63,383 nucleotides of DNA from an uncultured Pirellulaceae bacterium (GCA_905480545.1 CAJQQR010000024.1:1-63383), one strand, 5' to 3'. Counted from the stretch's first letter, positions 1 to 10,118 are shown. A program made the numbers and translations. The notes: generated from the sequence alone by a model not told the origin.

Positions 1-486
1 AAAAGCAAACAGTCGCCATACGACGGCGGTCTTCGAACTCCGATCATGATCAAATGGCCGGGCAAAATCGCTCCAAAAATGGATACTAAAACGTTGACGT
101 CCAGCATCGACATGATGCCAACAATTTTATCTGCCGTCGGAATCGATGCACCGCAGAATCTTCCCGGGCTTGATTTGCTTCCACTTTGCAAAAATGGCAA
201 AGAGATCAGCCGTGATTCATTGTTCGGCGAGATTTACAGTCATGACGTTGCGGACTTGGACGATCCATCGAAGAGTTTGCTATACGAATGGTGTATTAAA
301 GGGAAGCAAAAGCTGATTCAAACTTTTCCGGGAAAACTTGGGCCGTATAAAACGATCCACAGTGTTGTTCCACAAGGTTCACTCTATTTCGATTTGGCAA
401 ATGATCCGCTTGAGGAGAATCTCTTGAAGAAGGGGCCATCTGTATTACAAGAATCATTGAAAAAATGGCGAGAAAGCTTAGAGTAG
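1..486 (+). CDS. Sulfatase, C-terminal part (partial gene)
   Basis: The reading frame is open from the first base, so this is the 3' end of a longer gene whose start lies outside the window. The visible 161 residues begin with a YDGGLRTPIMIKWPGK segment, typical of the late part of the sulfatase/alkaline-phosphatase fold (substrate-side GGxRxP loop). They continue with the VDMMPTIL-like segment (here IDMMPTILSAVG) and end in the usual C-terminal region with SLYFDLANDPLEENLL. The catalytic formylglycine region is not in the window, so activity and substrate cannot be judged. Secreted planctomycete sulfatases usually act on sulfated polysaccharides, which is inference here. A PhyH-family gene follows 33 bases later on the same strand. 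Confidence 0.9.
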   Translation, partial: KSKQSPYDGGLRTPIMIKWPGKIAPKMDTKTLTSSIDMMPTILSAVGIDAPQNLPGLDLLPLCKNGKEISRDSLFGEIYSHDVADLDDPSKSLLYEWCIKGKQKLIQTFPGKLGPYKTIHSVVPQGSLYFDLANDPLEENLLKKGPSVLQESLKKWRESLE

Positions 487-519
487 TTTTGTTCATTTCT
501 TTTGCGTGAGATCCATTGG

Positions 520-1359
520 ATGATTGCCGACGAAAAATTGAAGCAATTTAAACATGACGGATTTTTGGTCTTCCCGAAGCTGTTTTCGACGGATGAAATC
601 GACCTTTTGCGTGAACGTGCGAAGTCCGATCATCAAATGGATCAACATGCTTATGGTCGCGGCGATGGTGAAGGGGGTAACATTCGGTTGTCGCTTTGGA
701 ACCAACCGGGTGATGGAATCTATGGTACTTTTGCCCGGTCTCGGCGACTTGTAGAGGTTGCCGAGACTTTATTGGGAGAGGAGCCTTATCATTATCATTC
801 CAAAATGATCATGAAGGATGCAAAAATTGGCGGGGCATGGGCTTGGCACCAGGACTATGGTTATTGGTATCAGAACGCGGTTCTTAAACCGAATTTGGTA
901 AGTGCGTTTATTGCTGTCGATCCATCGACGAAGCAAAACGGTTGCTTACAGGTGATCGAGCGTTCGCATCATTATGATCGGATCGAACATGTTTTGACTG
1001 GCGAGCAGGCTGGAGCCAATCTGGAACGGGTCGCACAAATACAACGACGTGAGACATTGACGTATGTTGAAATGGAACCGGGCGACGTCATCTTTTTTCA
1101 TGCGAACCTACTTCACCGCAGCGACCAGAACAACAGCGACAAACCGCGATGGTCGATGATTTGCTGTTACAACGCCAAATCAAACGAGCCGTACGAACAG
1201 AGCCGTCATCCGTTTTATTCGCCAATCGATGTTGTCGAAGATGATGCGATCCTGAAGTTCTCGGATTCGCATCCTGATCGCTTGATGGATGGCAATTCTT
1301 CATCGATGGCTTGGCATCAATCCACTTCCCCGTCAGCTGCCAATTTAGAATTGGAGTGA
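520..1359 (+). CDS. PhyH (phytanoyl-CoA dioxygenase) family protein
   Basis: A 279-residue protein of the Fe(II)/2-oxoglutarate dioxygenase PhyH family. It opens with a FKHDGFLVFPKLF segment, the usual N-terminus of this family. The iron ligands are visible as HxD in AWHQDYGYW (about residue 110) and a distal His in FFHANLLHRSDQN, with a basic residue nearby for 2-oxoglutarate (KPRW). The frame is open back to a TTG at 502, but the ATG at 520 gives the family-like N-terminus and I prefer it. The substrate is unknown; many planctomycete PhyH proteins sit beside sulfatases, as here, and may act in breakdown of complex organic compounds (inference). Confidence 0.9.
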   Translation: MIADEKLKQFKHDGFLVFPKLFSTDEIDLLRERAKSDHQMDQHAYGRGDGEGGNIRLSLWNQPGDGIYGTFARSRRLVEVAETLLGEEPYHYHSKMIMKDAKIGGAWAWHQDYGYWYQNAVLKPNLVSAFIAVDPSTKQNGCLQVIERSHHYDRIEHVLTGEQAGANLERVAQIQRRETLTYVEMEPGDVIFFHANLLHRSDQNNSDKPRWSMICCYNAKSNEPYEQSRHPFYSPIDVVEDDAILKFSDSHPDRLMDGNSSSMAWHQSTSPSAANLELE

Positions 1360-1535
1360 TCTGCTCTGGTGTTCAAGGGATGTGCGGTTTTAAAAAACTC
1401 TGCTCACTCAGGGCCGGGCAGAATATGGATTCGCTAATTCCATGAAGTCAATTCGATCTGATTGCAATCTTCACACAATTCTTGACAATCTGTGGAATGC
1501 GAAACTCAACTTGACTGGAACCATCAAAGCAAAAA

Positions 1536-4500
1536 ATGGATTTTGAAACTGCACTTGGATGGAATTCGTATTCCGATCCCAATCACCGAGAATCAATCTG
1601 CAACTATATTGATCTTCTTCTTGCGGCCAATGGAATGGCTGTTCCAAATCGAGGCAAAGATTTGCACGGTTCGGATATGTCGAAGATGTTGCTTCAGTCA
1701 TTACATCAAAAGATTGAATCGGTTGAGGATCTGAAATGCCCAGCGGATCGAAGGATCGAAGCATTTCTCTACACCTACTTCGATGAGCTGAATCTGACGA
1801 AACCCCTTCGGCTTCCCAACAATAGCCTTCCACTCGATCGTCACGGTGTCAGTCGCGAGTTGTCACTGCCGGCAAACGGTGATCACTTTTCCAATTCACT
1901 GGTAGATTCCTATCGCGTCGTCAACGGTGTTTTGCATAATCCACTGAATGATCGTCGCACAACAAAGGGAACGTTTCACATCGTTGATGGTGGACTGCCC
2001 ATCGCGGGTGACAAGAAGGTTGTACCCAAAATTGCTTTTGCTCGGCTCTTTCAACACGCCGTGTTACTTCCAGATGAATTTGCAGACCTTCCTTATTTAC
2101 AAGGCTGTCCCGGGTCTAAGAGTGCTTTCGTTTCATTGATGCTTCGACCATTGGTCTGTCCGGAAGTGCCTGGGCTTTCATCTGCCAAGTCAATGGAAAC
2201 CCGGTTTTTTGCACCGGGCGGGTTGGTGAGTAACCTCGATTTTGTGGAATCGATTTTTGGAAATGCGGGCAGTCCATTTTCGTTGGAAAACGACGCGGGC
2301 ATCGATGTCGAGCATTGGACCGGACATACCGGTGCGGTCATCTTGGCTCCGCAGTTGTTGAAGCTGACCAAAAAGGAGGTTGGACTTCCGAGCTTCGACG
2401 AGGCCACTGATCGCCAGCGATCGGACGGAATGTGTTGGAAAGATGCGGCTGAAATCTATAACGATGGGACTCCATTTAAGTTGACTTGTCGTTCGAAAGA
2501 AGGCGTTGTCGTAACTTTGATTGCGGATAACTACTTTGGATACTGCAAAAAAGAAGTCAAAACGCAAATCAGTTATGCGACCAATCTTTACGGCAATTCG
2601 GAAGAGGAACACGCCGGCGGTGCGATTGCGTTTGTCAGTTATTCACTAGGCAACGAATTTGCCTTCAACAGTCACAAGTACAACCAACGAACGTTTGCAG
2701 ATATTGCAGACGAATACGCTGATCAGATGGATGTCCATTCGGACGGGTATGGCGTCGATAAAGCGTTTCCGAATTTGATCTATGTGAACGAAAACGCGGT
2801 TGCATCGTTAACCCTTCAGCAGGTTAGTTGGGAGCAAGATGGGGCGATGAAAACGATCCCGCTTTCTCCCGGCAAGATCTACATGGGGCCGTCGGGTTAT
2901 CAGGTCCAAATGGACAAGCATGGTGCAGCTCCCTCCTGGCGACTGGTCGGTACGATGGGCGAAGGCACCTTTTGCCATAAACCTTGCACGGTCAGCGGGG
3001 GCGGCAAGAGTGAAATTAGCAAATCGATTGATGACTTCATGTTGTACGGCCCGCTTTTCGTCGTCGATCTTGAAAAAGATTTCGAAGCCGTGCAGGATAT
3101 TTTCGATCGCGATTATTCGGATCGATTTCGAGTCGATTTACCCAATCGACCGACGTATCCGGATTTACCCAGTCGGAAGGTCCTTGACCCTAAGCGGACG
3201 CTGGGAAGCGTCATCAAACTGTTGACGCCATCACGCGATTATTCAGATGGCTACAACCAATGGTTGGAGTCCATTCCTAACCATATTTACGCGTTGGTTT
3301 TTATCATCAAGCGGTTTCAGGATCCCGACCCAAATTGGAATTGGCGGAACCACTTTAATGTCGACGTCGTGAATGGCGAGCCAGGTCACGAATTGAAACA
3401 TGACGGACGAAGTTTGGTTGGTAGTTATCTTCGAGTCGGATTATTGCCGGACAACAGTTGGCGAACGTTTAAACTTCGGCAGGACTTCTCACCCGCAAAA
3501 AAAATCCAAACAGAAGACGACATCAGCGTGTCGACGGTCGTGCCTGCGAGTCATTTAAAAGAGTTGCCGGAATGGTGCCAAGAAGCCTATGGTGTCAAAT
3601 TTGTAGCCAACTGCGAATATCGGTTGTTTCAGCGGCCTGATGAGGCGATCAATCGAGGCATGGACAAACAAACAGAAAAAGACTTTTCCAAAAACGATAG
3701 TTTTATTTCGAATTTTCAACCGCTCGACAAAAAAGAAGTCAGTGCGATCGTCAATGAAGCGGTAACGTTTGATCAATTTACCAAGCCAATGCGGCGGACG
3801 TTAAAGTCGCTGAAAAATGCGTCTGTGGACTACGCAGTCAGCTCGGCCAATCCCAGGATTGTCAATGGAAAGCCGACAAAGAACCCGAGATATTTGCAGA
3901 AACGCCCGGACCTTCTGGACCCGCTTGGTGACTATGCGTCGCGCGTCGGGATGAAGTTTTATCGCGGCCAGCCGAAGGAAAGACCGCTCTACGTACCTGT
4001 CCTTTCGGTTCTGGCAGGTCGTCGCAATAATCCCGCTGATCGTTCAACCGGTGTGCGTGCTTTGGCGGTGTACAATCCGATGCATTATCAGCAATTACCG
4101 GAATTGTTCATGGACTTTATTTCTTCTCTAACCGGAAAAAGTCCATCGACGACAGGCGCTGGCAGCGAAGGGGCGATGACCAAGGGGCCTTTCAACATGC
4201 TCCGGCCAACAGCGGATTTAAATGGTGCATTGGCTAGTTATATCCTTACAAACTTACACGGGTTTTCAACTCCCGCCGGGCACATCGGTCCGAACTTTCA
4301 AGTCGATCACGACATTAGTTTGGTCATGCCAGAGATTTGGTGTCGGCTCATGCCGGAGGAGCGTGATCCGAATTGGATGATCGAAAACGAGTTGCTCGAA
4401 AAAGTGGATGATTTCGAGCATGGTGGTAAAACCATTCTTGCGAGTCGACTTGGTTATCGAATCACGCGGAAATTCTTACGAATGTTCTTTGGGCGAGTAT

Positions 4501-4991
4501 TTGACAACCCAACGAAGGTATTTGACGAAGGGATTTTGAAACCTGAAACTCAGAACCTTGATGAATTCGCCGATGGAATTGAGCATATTTGTGAGGCTCA
4601 CGTCCGAGTTGCCACGCGATATATCGAGGACGGCTCGATCCATTCTGCGTGTCCTCCATTGAAGTCCTTGCTGCACATCATGGCCTATGGAGATCACAAT
4701 GGTTTAACCGTGAACGATTCTGAGTTTCGTGAGATGTTTACGCTTGAGTCGCTTTTGAAAAGTGATTGGTACGCTGCCAGGCTGCGCGAGAAACAGTCTC
4801 GCGACATTGAACTTTGGAGCCGGCATATCGCCTACGTTAATGAAACTTCTAAACGACTTAAAGATCGAAAACATATTTCGGTTGATCTGGCAGATCGTTT
4901 GGAGATTGCGGAGCGGGAATTCAGTCGCGTGAAAGATGCAAACTATCTTGATTGGTTGATGGGGACGATTGGTGCGGAACCGAATCTTTAG
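1536..4991 (+). CDS. Probable PPi-dependent phosphoenolpyruvate carboxykinase
   Basis: A 1151-residue soluble protein with no signal peptide. Length and sequence style match the PPi-type PEP carboxykinase described from Propionibacterium and Entamoeba, which interconverts oxaloacetate + PPi and PEP + CO2 + phosphate and is only distantly related to GTP and ATP PEPCKs. Stretches I recognise from that family are VNGVLHNPLNDRRTTKGTFH (about residue 130), FFAPGGLVSNLDFVESIFGN, WTGHTGAVILAPQLL and YFGYCKKEVKTQISYATNLY (about residues 330-350). The region after HKPCTVSGGGKSEISKSID resembles a nucleotide or phosphate-binding segment. It would link glycolysis and the TCA cycle using PPi. Recognition is from memory of the family. 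The gene is followed after 177 bases by a glycoside hydrolase on the same strand. Confidence 0.8.
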   Translation: MDFETALGWNSYSDPNHRESICNYIDLLLAANGMAVPNRGKDLHGSDMSKMLLQSLHQKIESVEDLKCPADRRIEAFLYTYFDELNLTKPLRLPNNSLPLDRHGVSRELSLPANGDHFSNSLVDSYRVVNGVLHNPLNDRRTTKGTFHIVDGGLPIAGDKKVVPKIAFARLFQHAVLLPDEFADLPYLQGCPGSKSAFVSLMLRPLVCPEVPGLSSAKSMETRFFAPGGLVSNLDFVESIFGNAGSPFSLENDAGIDVEHWTGHTGAVILAPQLLKLTKKEVGLPSFDEATDRQRSDGMCWKDAAEIYNDGTPFKLTCRSKEGVVVTLIADNYFGYCKKEVKTQISYATNLYGNSEEEHAGGAIAFVSYSLGNEFAFNSHKYNQRTFADIADEYADQMDVHSDGYGVDKAFPNLIYVNENAVASLTLQQVSWEQDGAMKTIPLSPGKIYMGPSGYQVQMDKHGAAPSWRLVGTMGEGTFCHKPCTVSGGGKSEISKSIDDFMLYGPLFVVDLEKDFEAVQDIFDRDYSDRFRVDLPNRPTYPDLPSRKVLDPKRTLGSVIKLLTPSRDYSDGYNQWLESIPNHIYALVFIIKRFQDPDPNWNWRNHFNVDVVNGEPGHELKHDGRSLVGSYLRVGLLPDNSWRTFKLRQDFSPAKKIQTEDDISVSTVVPASHLKELPEWCQEAYGVKFVANCEYRLFQRPDEAINRGMDKQTEKDFSKNDSFISNFQPLDKKEVSAIVNEAVTFDQFTKPMRRTLKSLKNASVDYAVSSANPRIVNGKPTKNPRYLQKRPDLLDPLGDYASRVGMKFYRGQPKERPLYVPVLSVLAGRRNNPADRSTGVRALAVYNPMHYQQLPELFMDFISSLTGKSPSTTGAGSEGAMTKGPFNMLRPTADLNGALASYILTNLHGFSTPAGHIGPNFQVDHDISLVMPEIWCRLMPEERDPNWMIENELLEKVDDFEHGGKTILASRLGYRITRKFLRMFFGRVFDNPTKVFDEGILKPETQNLDEFADGIEHICEAHVRVATRYIEDGSIHSACPPLKSLLHIMAYGDHNGLTVNDSEFREMFTLESLLKSDWYAARLREKQSRDIELWSRHIAYVNETSKRLKDRKHISVDLADRLEIAEREFSRVKDANYLDWLMGTIGAEPNL

Positions 4992-5168
4992 GAAATCGCA
5001 TTCGCGGCGCGAATACGGTGTGATGTGTAGGGGCTTCAGCGAGGCGTCCCGTTTCGATACTGATGAGTGACATAAACCACTTTCATTTCTCTGCTCTCCG
5101 CATTCCAGTTCACCCTGAAATTCCACGACTTTTAAAGCTGAGAATTTCTCTCAACAATAAGAAAATTT

Positions 5169-7865
5169 ATGGCTGATCTGCAAAGCGAATATCAATCGAT
5201 CACCGAAGAACAGAAGCTTCGTGAGGATCAAAACCGCGAAAGAAATTGGAAACGCTGGGGACCTTACCTTTCCGAACGCCAATGGGGGACGGTGCGCGAA
5301 GATTACTCGGAGACCGGTGACTCGTGGCGTTACTTCCCCCATGATCACGCCCGTAGCAGAACCTATCGTTGGGGCGAAGACGGGTTGCTCGGTATCACCG
5401 ATCGACAAAACCGACTTTGTTTTGCGGTCGCTTTATGGAATGGCCAAGACCCCATTCTAAAAGAGCGGCTGTTTGGATTGGCCGGTCCGGAAGGGAACCA
5501 CGGCGAAGATGTTAAGGAATGTTACTACTACTTGGAGAGTTCGCCAACGCATTCCTATATGAAAGCGTTGTATAAATACCCTCAAAATGAGTTTCCCTAT
5601 AAGGAATTACTTGACGAGAATCGGCAACGTGATCGTTTGCACGCCGAGTACGAGCTCATCGATACAGACGCATTTCAAAACAACGAATACTTTGATGTGT
5701 TTGTCGAATATGCAAAGGCAGGGCCGGATGACATTTTAATCCGCGTTAGGATTGCGAATCGATCCATAAAAATGGCGCCAATTCACCTGTTGCCCACACT
5801 TTGGTTTCGCAACGTATGGAGCTGGGGTCGTGAACATGAGAGCAGTTCTCAAAAACCTGAGGCTGAATTGGGAAATCGTGGTGGAGACGGATTTGTAGAT
5901 CTATGCCATGAAACGTTGGGCGATTTTTCCTTCTTGGCCGACCCGGAAAATGTCGGGTTTCGTCGGTGGCTGGTGACTGAAAACGAAACCAATAACAACC
6001 GACACCCGGGGCTTAATCCGAACGGAAAATTCTTTAAAGACGCTTTTCACGAGTTTGTGGTTGACGGTAATGAGTCAGCTGTCAATTCCGAACGTCACGG
6101 TTCAAAATTTTCGCCCTGCTATTTTCTTGAAATGCCCGCCGAGTCGGAAGCAGTTTGGCAGTTTCGTTTGACGCGGGATGAACGAAAATCCGGAATGCCA
6201 ATTGTTGATTCCTTTGGTGAACAATTCGACCGGATTTTTACGGCAGAAATCGCAGAAAACGATCGGTTTTACCGAACCGTCATTCCAGCATCAGTCAATG
6301 AAGCCCAGCACAACATCAATCGCCAATGCAACGCGGGTTTGTTGTGGACCAAACAATTCTATTATTACGCTGTTGAGTACTGGCAACAGGGTGATCCCAA
6401 TGGACCGGAAGTCGCAAAGCAACGAATCGATGTGCGAAATTCAGATTGGGGACATGCGTACAACCGTGACATTATTTCAATGCCCGATAAATGGGAGTAC
6501 CCGTGGTATGCGGCATGGGATTTGGCATTTCATATGTTGCCGTTTGCCAAGCTGGATTCAGACTTTGCGAAACAACAATTAGTATTGATTCTTCGTGAAT
6601 GGTACATGCATCCAAACGGCCAGATCCCAGCTTATGAATGGGCACTGGGTGATGTGAATCCGCCGGTTCATGCGTGGGCCTGTTGGAAAGTTTATCAGCA
6701 TTGTCGCGATGCAGGAGACGTTGATTTAACGTTTCTTTCCAGAACGTTTCAAAAGCTGCTATTGAATTTTACCTGGTGGGTCAATCAAAAAGATGTTCGA
6801 GGCAATCACGTCTTTGCCGGTGGGTTCCTAGGACTAGACAATATTGGAATCTTTGATCGTTCGAAGCCGCTGCCAACCGGTGGGCATCTGGAACAAGCTG
6901 ATGGTACAGCGTGGATGGCGTTTTACTCATCATCGATGCTTTCGATGGCGATCGAATTAGCGCCTGATCACCTCGAATTTGGTGATATGGCATCCAAGTT
7001 TTTCGAACATTACGTTTCCATCGCCGAGGCCATGAATACAGTTGACGGTCGCGGGCTTTGGGACGAAACGGATGGATTTTACTACGATCATTTATTCGAC
7101 GAAGGGCATGCGGTTCCGCTGAAAATTCGTTCGCTCGTCGGATTGATTCCATTGATTACTGTAAACGTGCTTTATGACGATCAAATTGAAAAGCTTCCCG
7201 GTTTTAAAAAGCGGATGGATTGGTTTCTGAAAAAGAATAAAGACATCGGCAGTCGCATGAGTTACCTACAACACACGCCGAAAAACGAAAGTGGGAAGTG
7301 CTTACTCGCAATTCCGTCGGAAGAACGACTACGTCGAATTCTTACTTACATGTTAGATGAAAACGAATTCTTATCCGACTTCGGAATTCGCTCATTATCG
7401 AAGTACCATGAAGCGAATCCGTTTACGTTTAACGTTCATGGAGAAGAATACAAAGTTCAATACGTTCCGGGCGATTCAGATTCATGGATGTTCGGCGGAA
7501 ATTCCAATTGGCGGGGTCCCATTTGGTTCCCCATGAATTATTTGCTGATTGAAGCTCTTTATCGCTATCACGATTTTTTTGGCGATTCATTCCAAATTGA
7601 ATGCCCAATCGGATCGGGTAACTTGATGACGTTGGACAGGGTCGCAGAGGAAATTCAGCGACGATTGATTCGGATATTCGAATGCGACGGTTCGGGACGA
7701 CCGTGCCATCAAAAACATGATGACTATACTTCTGATCCAAACTGGAAAGACCTCGTTCTGTTTTACGAATACTTTCATGGCGATGATGGCCACGGCCTTG
7801 GCGCCAGCCACCAAACCGGTTGGACGGCGTTGGTGGCGAATCTTTACGATAAATTGTACAGGTAA
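5169..7865 (+). CDS. GH63 / MGH1-like glycoside hydrolase
   Basis: An 898-residue protein without signal peptide, so probably cytoplasmic. The N-terminal part (LSERQWGTVREDYS, then DHARSRTYRWGEDGLLGITD) and the (alpha/alpha)6-barrel part with WYAAWDLAFHMLPFAKLD (about residue 445) and GNSNWRGPIWFPMNYLLIEA (about residue 778) are characteristic of the MGH1-like family related to GH63 glucosidases. In GH63 the catalytic acid is an Asp in the region matching AAWDLAFH. Likely substrates are glucosylglycerate or mannosylglycerate type compatible solutes or alpha-glucosides; I cannot choose between them. It follows the PPi-PEPCK gene on the same strand with 177 bases between. Confidence 0.88.
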   Translation: MADLQSEYQSITEEQKLREDQNRERNWKRWGPYLSERQWGTVREDYSETGDSWRYFPHDHARSRTYRWGEDGLLGITDRQNRLCFAVALWNGQDPILKERLFGLAGPEGNHGEDVKECYYYLESSPTHSYMKALYKYPQNEFPYKELLDENRQRDRLHAEYELIDTDAFQNNEYFDVFVEYAKAGPDDILIRVRIANRSIKMAPIHLLPTLWFRNVWSWGREHESSSQKPEAELGNRGGDGFVDLCHETLGDFSFLADPENVGFRRWLVTENETNNNRHPGLNPNGKFFKDAFHEFVVDGNESAVNSERHGSKFSPCYFLEMPAESEAVWQFRLTRDERKSGMPIVDSFGEQFDRIFTAEIAENDRFYRTVIPASVNEAQHNINRQCNAGLLWTKQFYYYAVEYWQQGDPNGPEVAKQRIDVRNSDWGHAYNRDIISMPDKWEYPWYAAWDLAFHMLPFAKLDSDFAKQQLVLILREWYMHPNGQIPAYEWALGDVNPPVHAWACWKVYQHCRDAGDVDLTFLSRTFQKLLLNFTWWVNQKDVRGNHVFAGGFLGLDNIGIFDRSKPLPTGGHLEQADGTAWMAFYSSSMLSMAIELAPDHLEFGDMASKFFEHYVSIAEAMNTVDGRGLWDETDGFYYDHLFDEGHAVPLKIRSLVGLIPLITVNVLYDDQIEKLPGFKKRMDWFLKKNKDIGSRMSYLQHTPKNESGKCLLAIPSEERLRRILTYMLDENEFLSDFGIRSLSKYHEANPFTFNVHGEEYKVQYVPGDSDSWMFGGNSNWRGPIWFPMNYLLIEALYRYHDFFGDSFQIECPIGSGNLMTLDRVAEEIQRRLIRIFECDGSGRPCHQKHDDYTSDPNWKDLVLFYEYFHGDDGHGLGASHQTGWTALVANLYDKLYR

Positions 7866-7997
7866 CTGACGGTCGACTGGCAGGAGCACCATCCATTCGG
7901 GTTCGCCGTGGTTGCAGAAGGTGTTCCAAATGGCGGGTTTCTATCAGAAATTGCGGATGTCGAATCCATCGTAAATGACGAAGTGACTCGCCAATCG

Positions 7998-9077
7998 TTA
8001 ATTTCCTACGCCACGTGGTACTGGAATTGGAATCCATAGCATCGACTCTTGATCGGAACTGTCGAGAAACCAGGATTGTCCCGTTGAAGTGTCCAGCATG
8101 ATGACCGTTTGTCCGACGGCAGACAGTTGATATCTGCCGATTGCTTTTCCGTTGTCCGAACGGTTTGGCGTCTTTGGTATGGCCGAATCTATTGGTCCAG
8201 GCCGCTGAATGGTTGGCGTTCGATTCGCTTGTGCGGTGTTGGTTGGTTTAATGGGGTCGACGTTGTCTAGGCCGCGTGGATTCGGATTTCCGGAAGCGTT
8301 TGAATTATTCCGTTTCATGTTTGCCGGGACCAATTTGTCTGGGCGAGCAGCATTTCCACGATTTGATTTGGCTCCATTTACGACGGCAGATCTCTCAACA
8401 TTCGCCTCGTCCAGCACCTTCATTGCATTGACGAATCCTTTGATTCGTGTTTCCGTTCCATTGGCGGTGATGGAATTTCTTGATGGATCGAGGCGAAGTT
8501 CGACGCCAGTTTGACGCAATGTTGGAGCGATGAGATCGTATACCTTGGATGCATTGGCATTTTTTAAGACATATTCCTGAGATATTTTCTTCTCTTGCTG
8601 AACTGTCTGTGTTGGACGAGGGTTTTTTAGAGAAATATAGACCTCAGAATTAATCTTATTGGCAGCCAATGACTGCTTAATCGTGCTGTACAGAACGGTT
8701 GGATATTTGAGAGACTTGTCGATGCGGATAATGATTCCGGAAGGAGAGTTTTTCGCCTTAAATTCACTCGCAATGATTTGCGATATTTCCGGCGAGTCAG
8801 GACTTGCAATGGGTCGTGTCGCCGATTGAAAACCAGTGAACGAAATATTTGTCGCTCCGTCTTTGTTTGGTTCGACGATAAATCTCAACATCTTATTCAG
8901 TTCAAGATTGACTTTTTCCAGTTGTGATTGGTCGGGAACGCTTGCACGAGGGTTAGATGCTGTGACGCCTGATGTGTTGGAAGAGGGCAGCGCCGCTGTT
9001 CTTTCTTGACCGACTGCGACCTGCTGAATTAATGCAAACATGGTGAGTGCGATAAGGAGTTTTGACTCGCGAGTCAT
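7998..9077 (-). CDS. Secreted protein with secretin-N-like segment
   Basis: A 359-residue protein starting with a clear Sec signal peptide (MTRESKLLIALTMFALIQQ, cleavage near VAVGQ). Residues about 45-235 contain ISQEYVLKNANASKVYDLIA followed by RLDPSRNSITANG and a LDEANV helix, the pattern of secretin N1/N2-type subdomains (beta-alpha-beta-beta-alpha). A Pro/Asn/Arg-rich low-complexity linker follows (about 235-300), and the C-terminus carries a VIMLDTSTGQSWFLDSS-like segment. There is no secretin pore domain, so it is not a secretin itself. It may be a periplasmic partner of one (inference). The function is unknown. Confidence 0.75.
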   Translation of the reverse strand: MTRESKLLIALTMFALIQQVAVGQERTAALPSSNTSGVTASNPRASVPDQSQLEKVNLELNKMLRFIVEPNKDGATNISFTGFQSATRPIASPDSPEISQIIASEFKAKNSPSGIIIRIDKSLKYPTVLYSTIKQSLAANKINSEVYISLKNPRPTQTVQQEKKISQEYVLKNANASKVYDLIAPTLRQTGVELRLDPSRNSITANGTETRIKGFVNAMKVLDEANVERSAVVNGAKSNRGNAARPDKLVPANMKRNNSNASGNPNPRGLDNVDPIKPTNTAQANRTPTIQRPGPIDSAIPKTPNRSDNGKAIGRYQLSAVGQTVIMLDTSTGQSWFLDSSDQESMLWIPIPVPRGVGN

Positions 9078-9462
9078 ATCTATTTACCTGCGTTTGTGAA
9101 AAAGTCGATTTTGGAACAAGACGTTAAGGTTGTACGAATCGAGAATTTATGCCGATTCGTAGCGTTGAATCACGTGATGAGTTATTTTTAAGATAGCCTT
9201 TGACCGGCGATTCTGCGAATGATTCCTGACAAACTGATCTGAATTAACACTAAGATTCTCCAAAAAAACTAGCCGGGATCATTGTATACCTAGAACGTCC
9301 GTTGTTTTTATAAACGTTTGGAGAACAAGAATCAAAAAAAGCCTCAACAATTGAGGCCAGATTTGAATTGTAAGACGACGCGGATTGTGCGGACACGTCG
9401 GAAGTTATGATTGTTTTAGGCGATGCTCAAATCCGAATGATTCTCTCATTCAGTCGGGCAAG
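9078..9462. other. Intergenic region between two minus-strand genes
   Basis: Apart from the terminator at 9334-9357, I see no gene here. The stretch next to 9077 is the upstream region of the secreted protein and is AT-rich, but I cannot point to a convincing promoter. Confidence 0.5.
9334..9357 (-). terminator. Rho-independent terminator of the alpha-CTD gene
   Basis: Read on the minus strand this is a perfect 7-bp stem GCCTCAA/TTGAGGC with a 3-base loop, directly followed by seven U residues. It lies about 100 bases after the stop of the alpha-CTD-like gene. Confidence 0.85.
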
Positions 9463-9729
9463 TCATTTCGCTTTTTGGGTTCGCGAAAAGCCGATTTCAG
9501 CCAGAGCCTTGTAAACCTCATCCAAAGTTTTCTCGCCAAAGTTTGAGATGCTCAGCAATTCAGCAGGCGTGGTCTTCAGCAAATCGCGGACACTGAAAAT
9601 CCCTTTTTCTTCCAGGCAATTTGTCGTGCGAACAGTTAAGCCGATTTCGGCTGTGCTCATGTCAAGTTTCAATTGACGTTCACGATGCTGTTCTTCTGCT
9701 TCACTAAGAGGCACGCGGGTAACGGCCAT
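9463..9729 (-). CDS. Free-standing RNA polymerase alpha-CTD-like protein
   Basis: An 88-residue protein. Residues about 25-80 match the C-terminal domain of RNA polymerase alpha: IGLTVRTTNCLEEKGIFSV, then DLLKTTPAELLSISNFGEKT and LDEVYKALAEIGF. These correspond to the helix-hairpin-helix DNA- and factor-contacting helices (ELxLSVRxxNCLK..., LLxxxNFGxKSL in RpoA). The alpha N-terminal assembly domain is absent and the frame has its own start. A strong SD (GGGAGGG, 9735-9741) is five bases upstream of the ATG, and a terminator follows, so this is a single-gene unit and not a broken rpoA. It may bind DNA or transcription regulators independently; the role is not known to me. Confidence 0.85.
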   Translation of the reverse strand: MAVTRVPLSEAEEQHRERQLKLDMSTAEIGLTVRTTNCLEEKGIFSVRDLLKTTPAELLSISNFGEKTLDEVYKALAEIGFSRTQKAK

Positions 9730-10118
9730 GGGGTCCCTCCCTTTTTTAAGTCAAAAAAAGTCGTCTAGAATGGTCTGGCAACACTCCTTGGCTGCCCATC
9801 AAAGCCCGCGTAATATACCACGTATCGAAAGGTCGCCAATCAGTTTTTGCAAAAAAATCCGTTTTGCTAGCAGTTCGATGTCAACACCAATTTTCTACGG
9901 CCCGTGTCACGCGAAAACTAAACGTTGGTGTCGTTCTGAATCGTTTGGCTATTAATGGCTCCAAGGCGCTATTTCAATTTCAGATCGTTCTGGAAGTCAC
10001 TTATGCTTTTGAGTTGTATTCGTAATTGCAACCGATAAAAACGTTGCGTTGGCGAATTGTCCAAACGTGTCCAAACAAAAGCTGACACTTCTGATTTTCT
10101 CGCATTCATTTTTGACCG
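9730..10118. other. Divergent intergenic region
   Basis: This region lies between the alpha-CTD gene (minus) and the helicase gene (plus). It holds the strong SD of the former at 9735-9741. I see no convincing extra gene or RNA; short ORFs on the plus strand lack any recognisable sequence. Confidence 0.4.
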
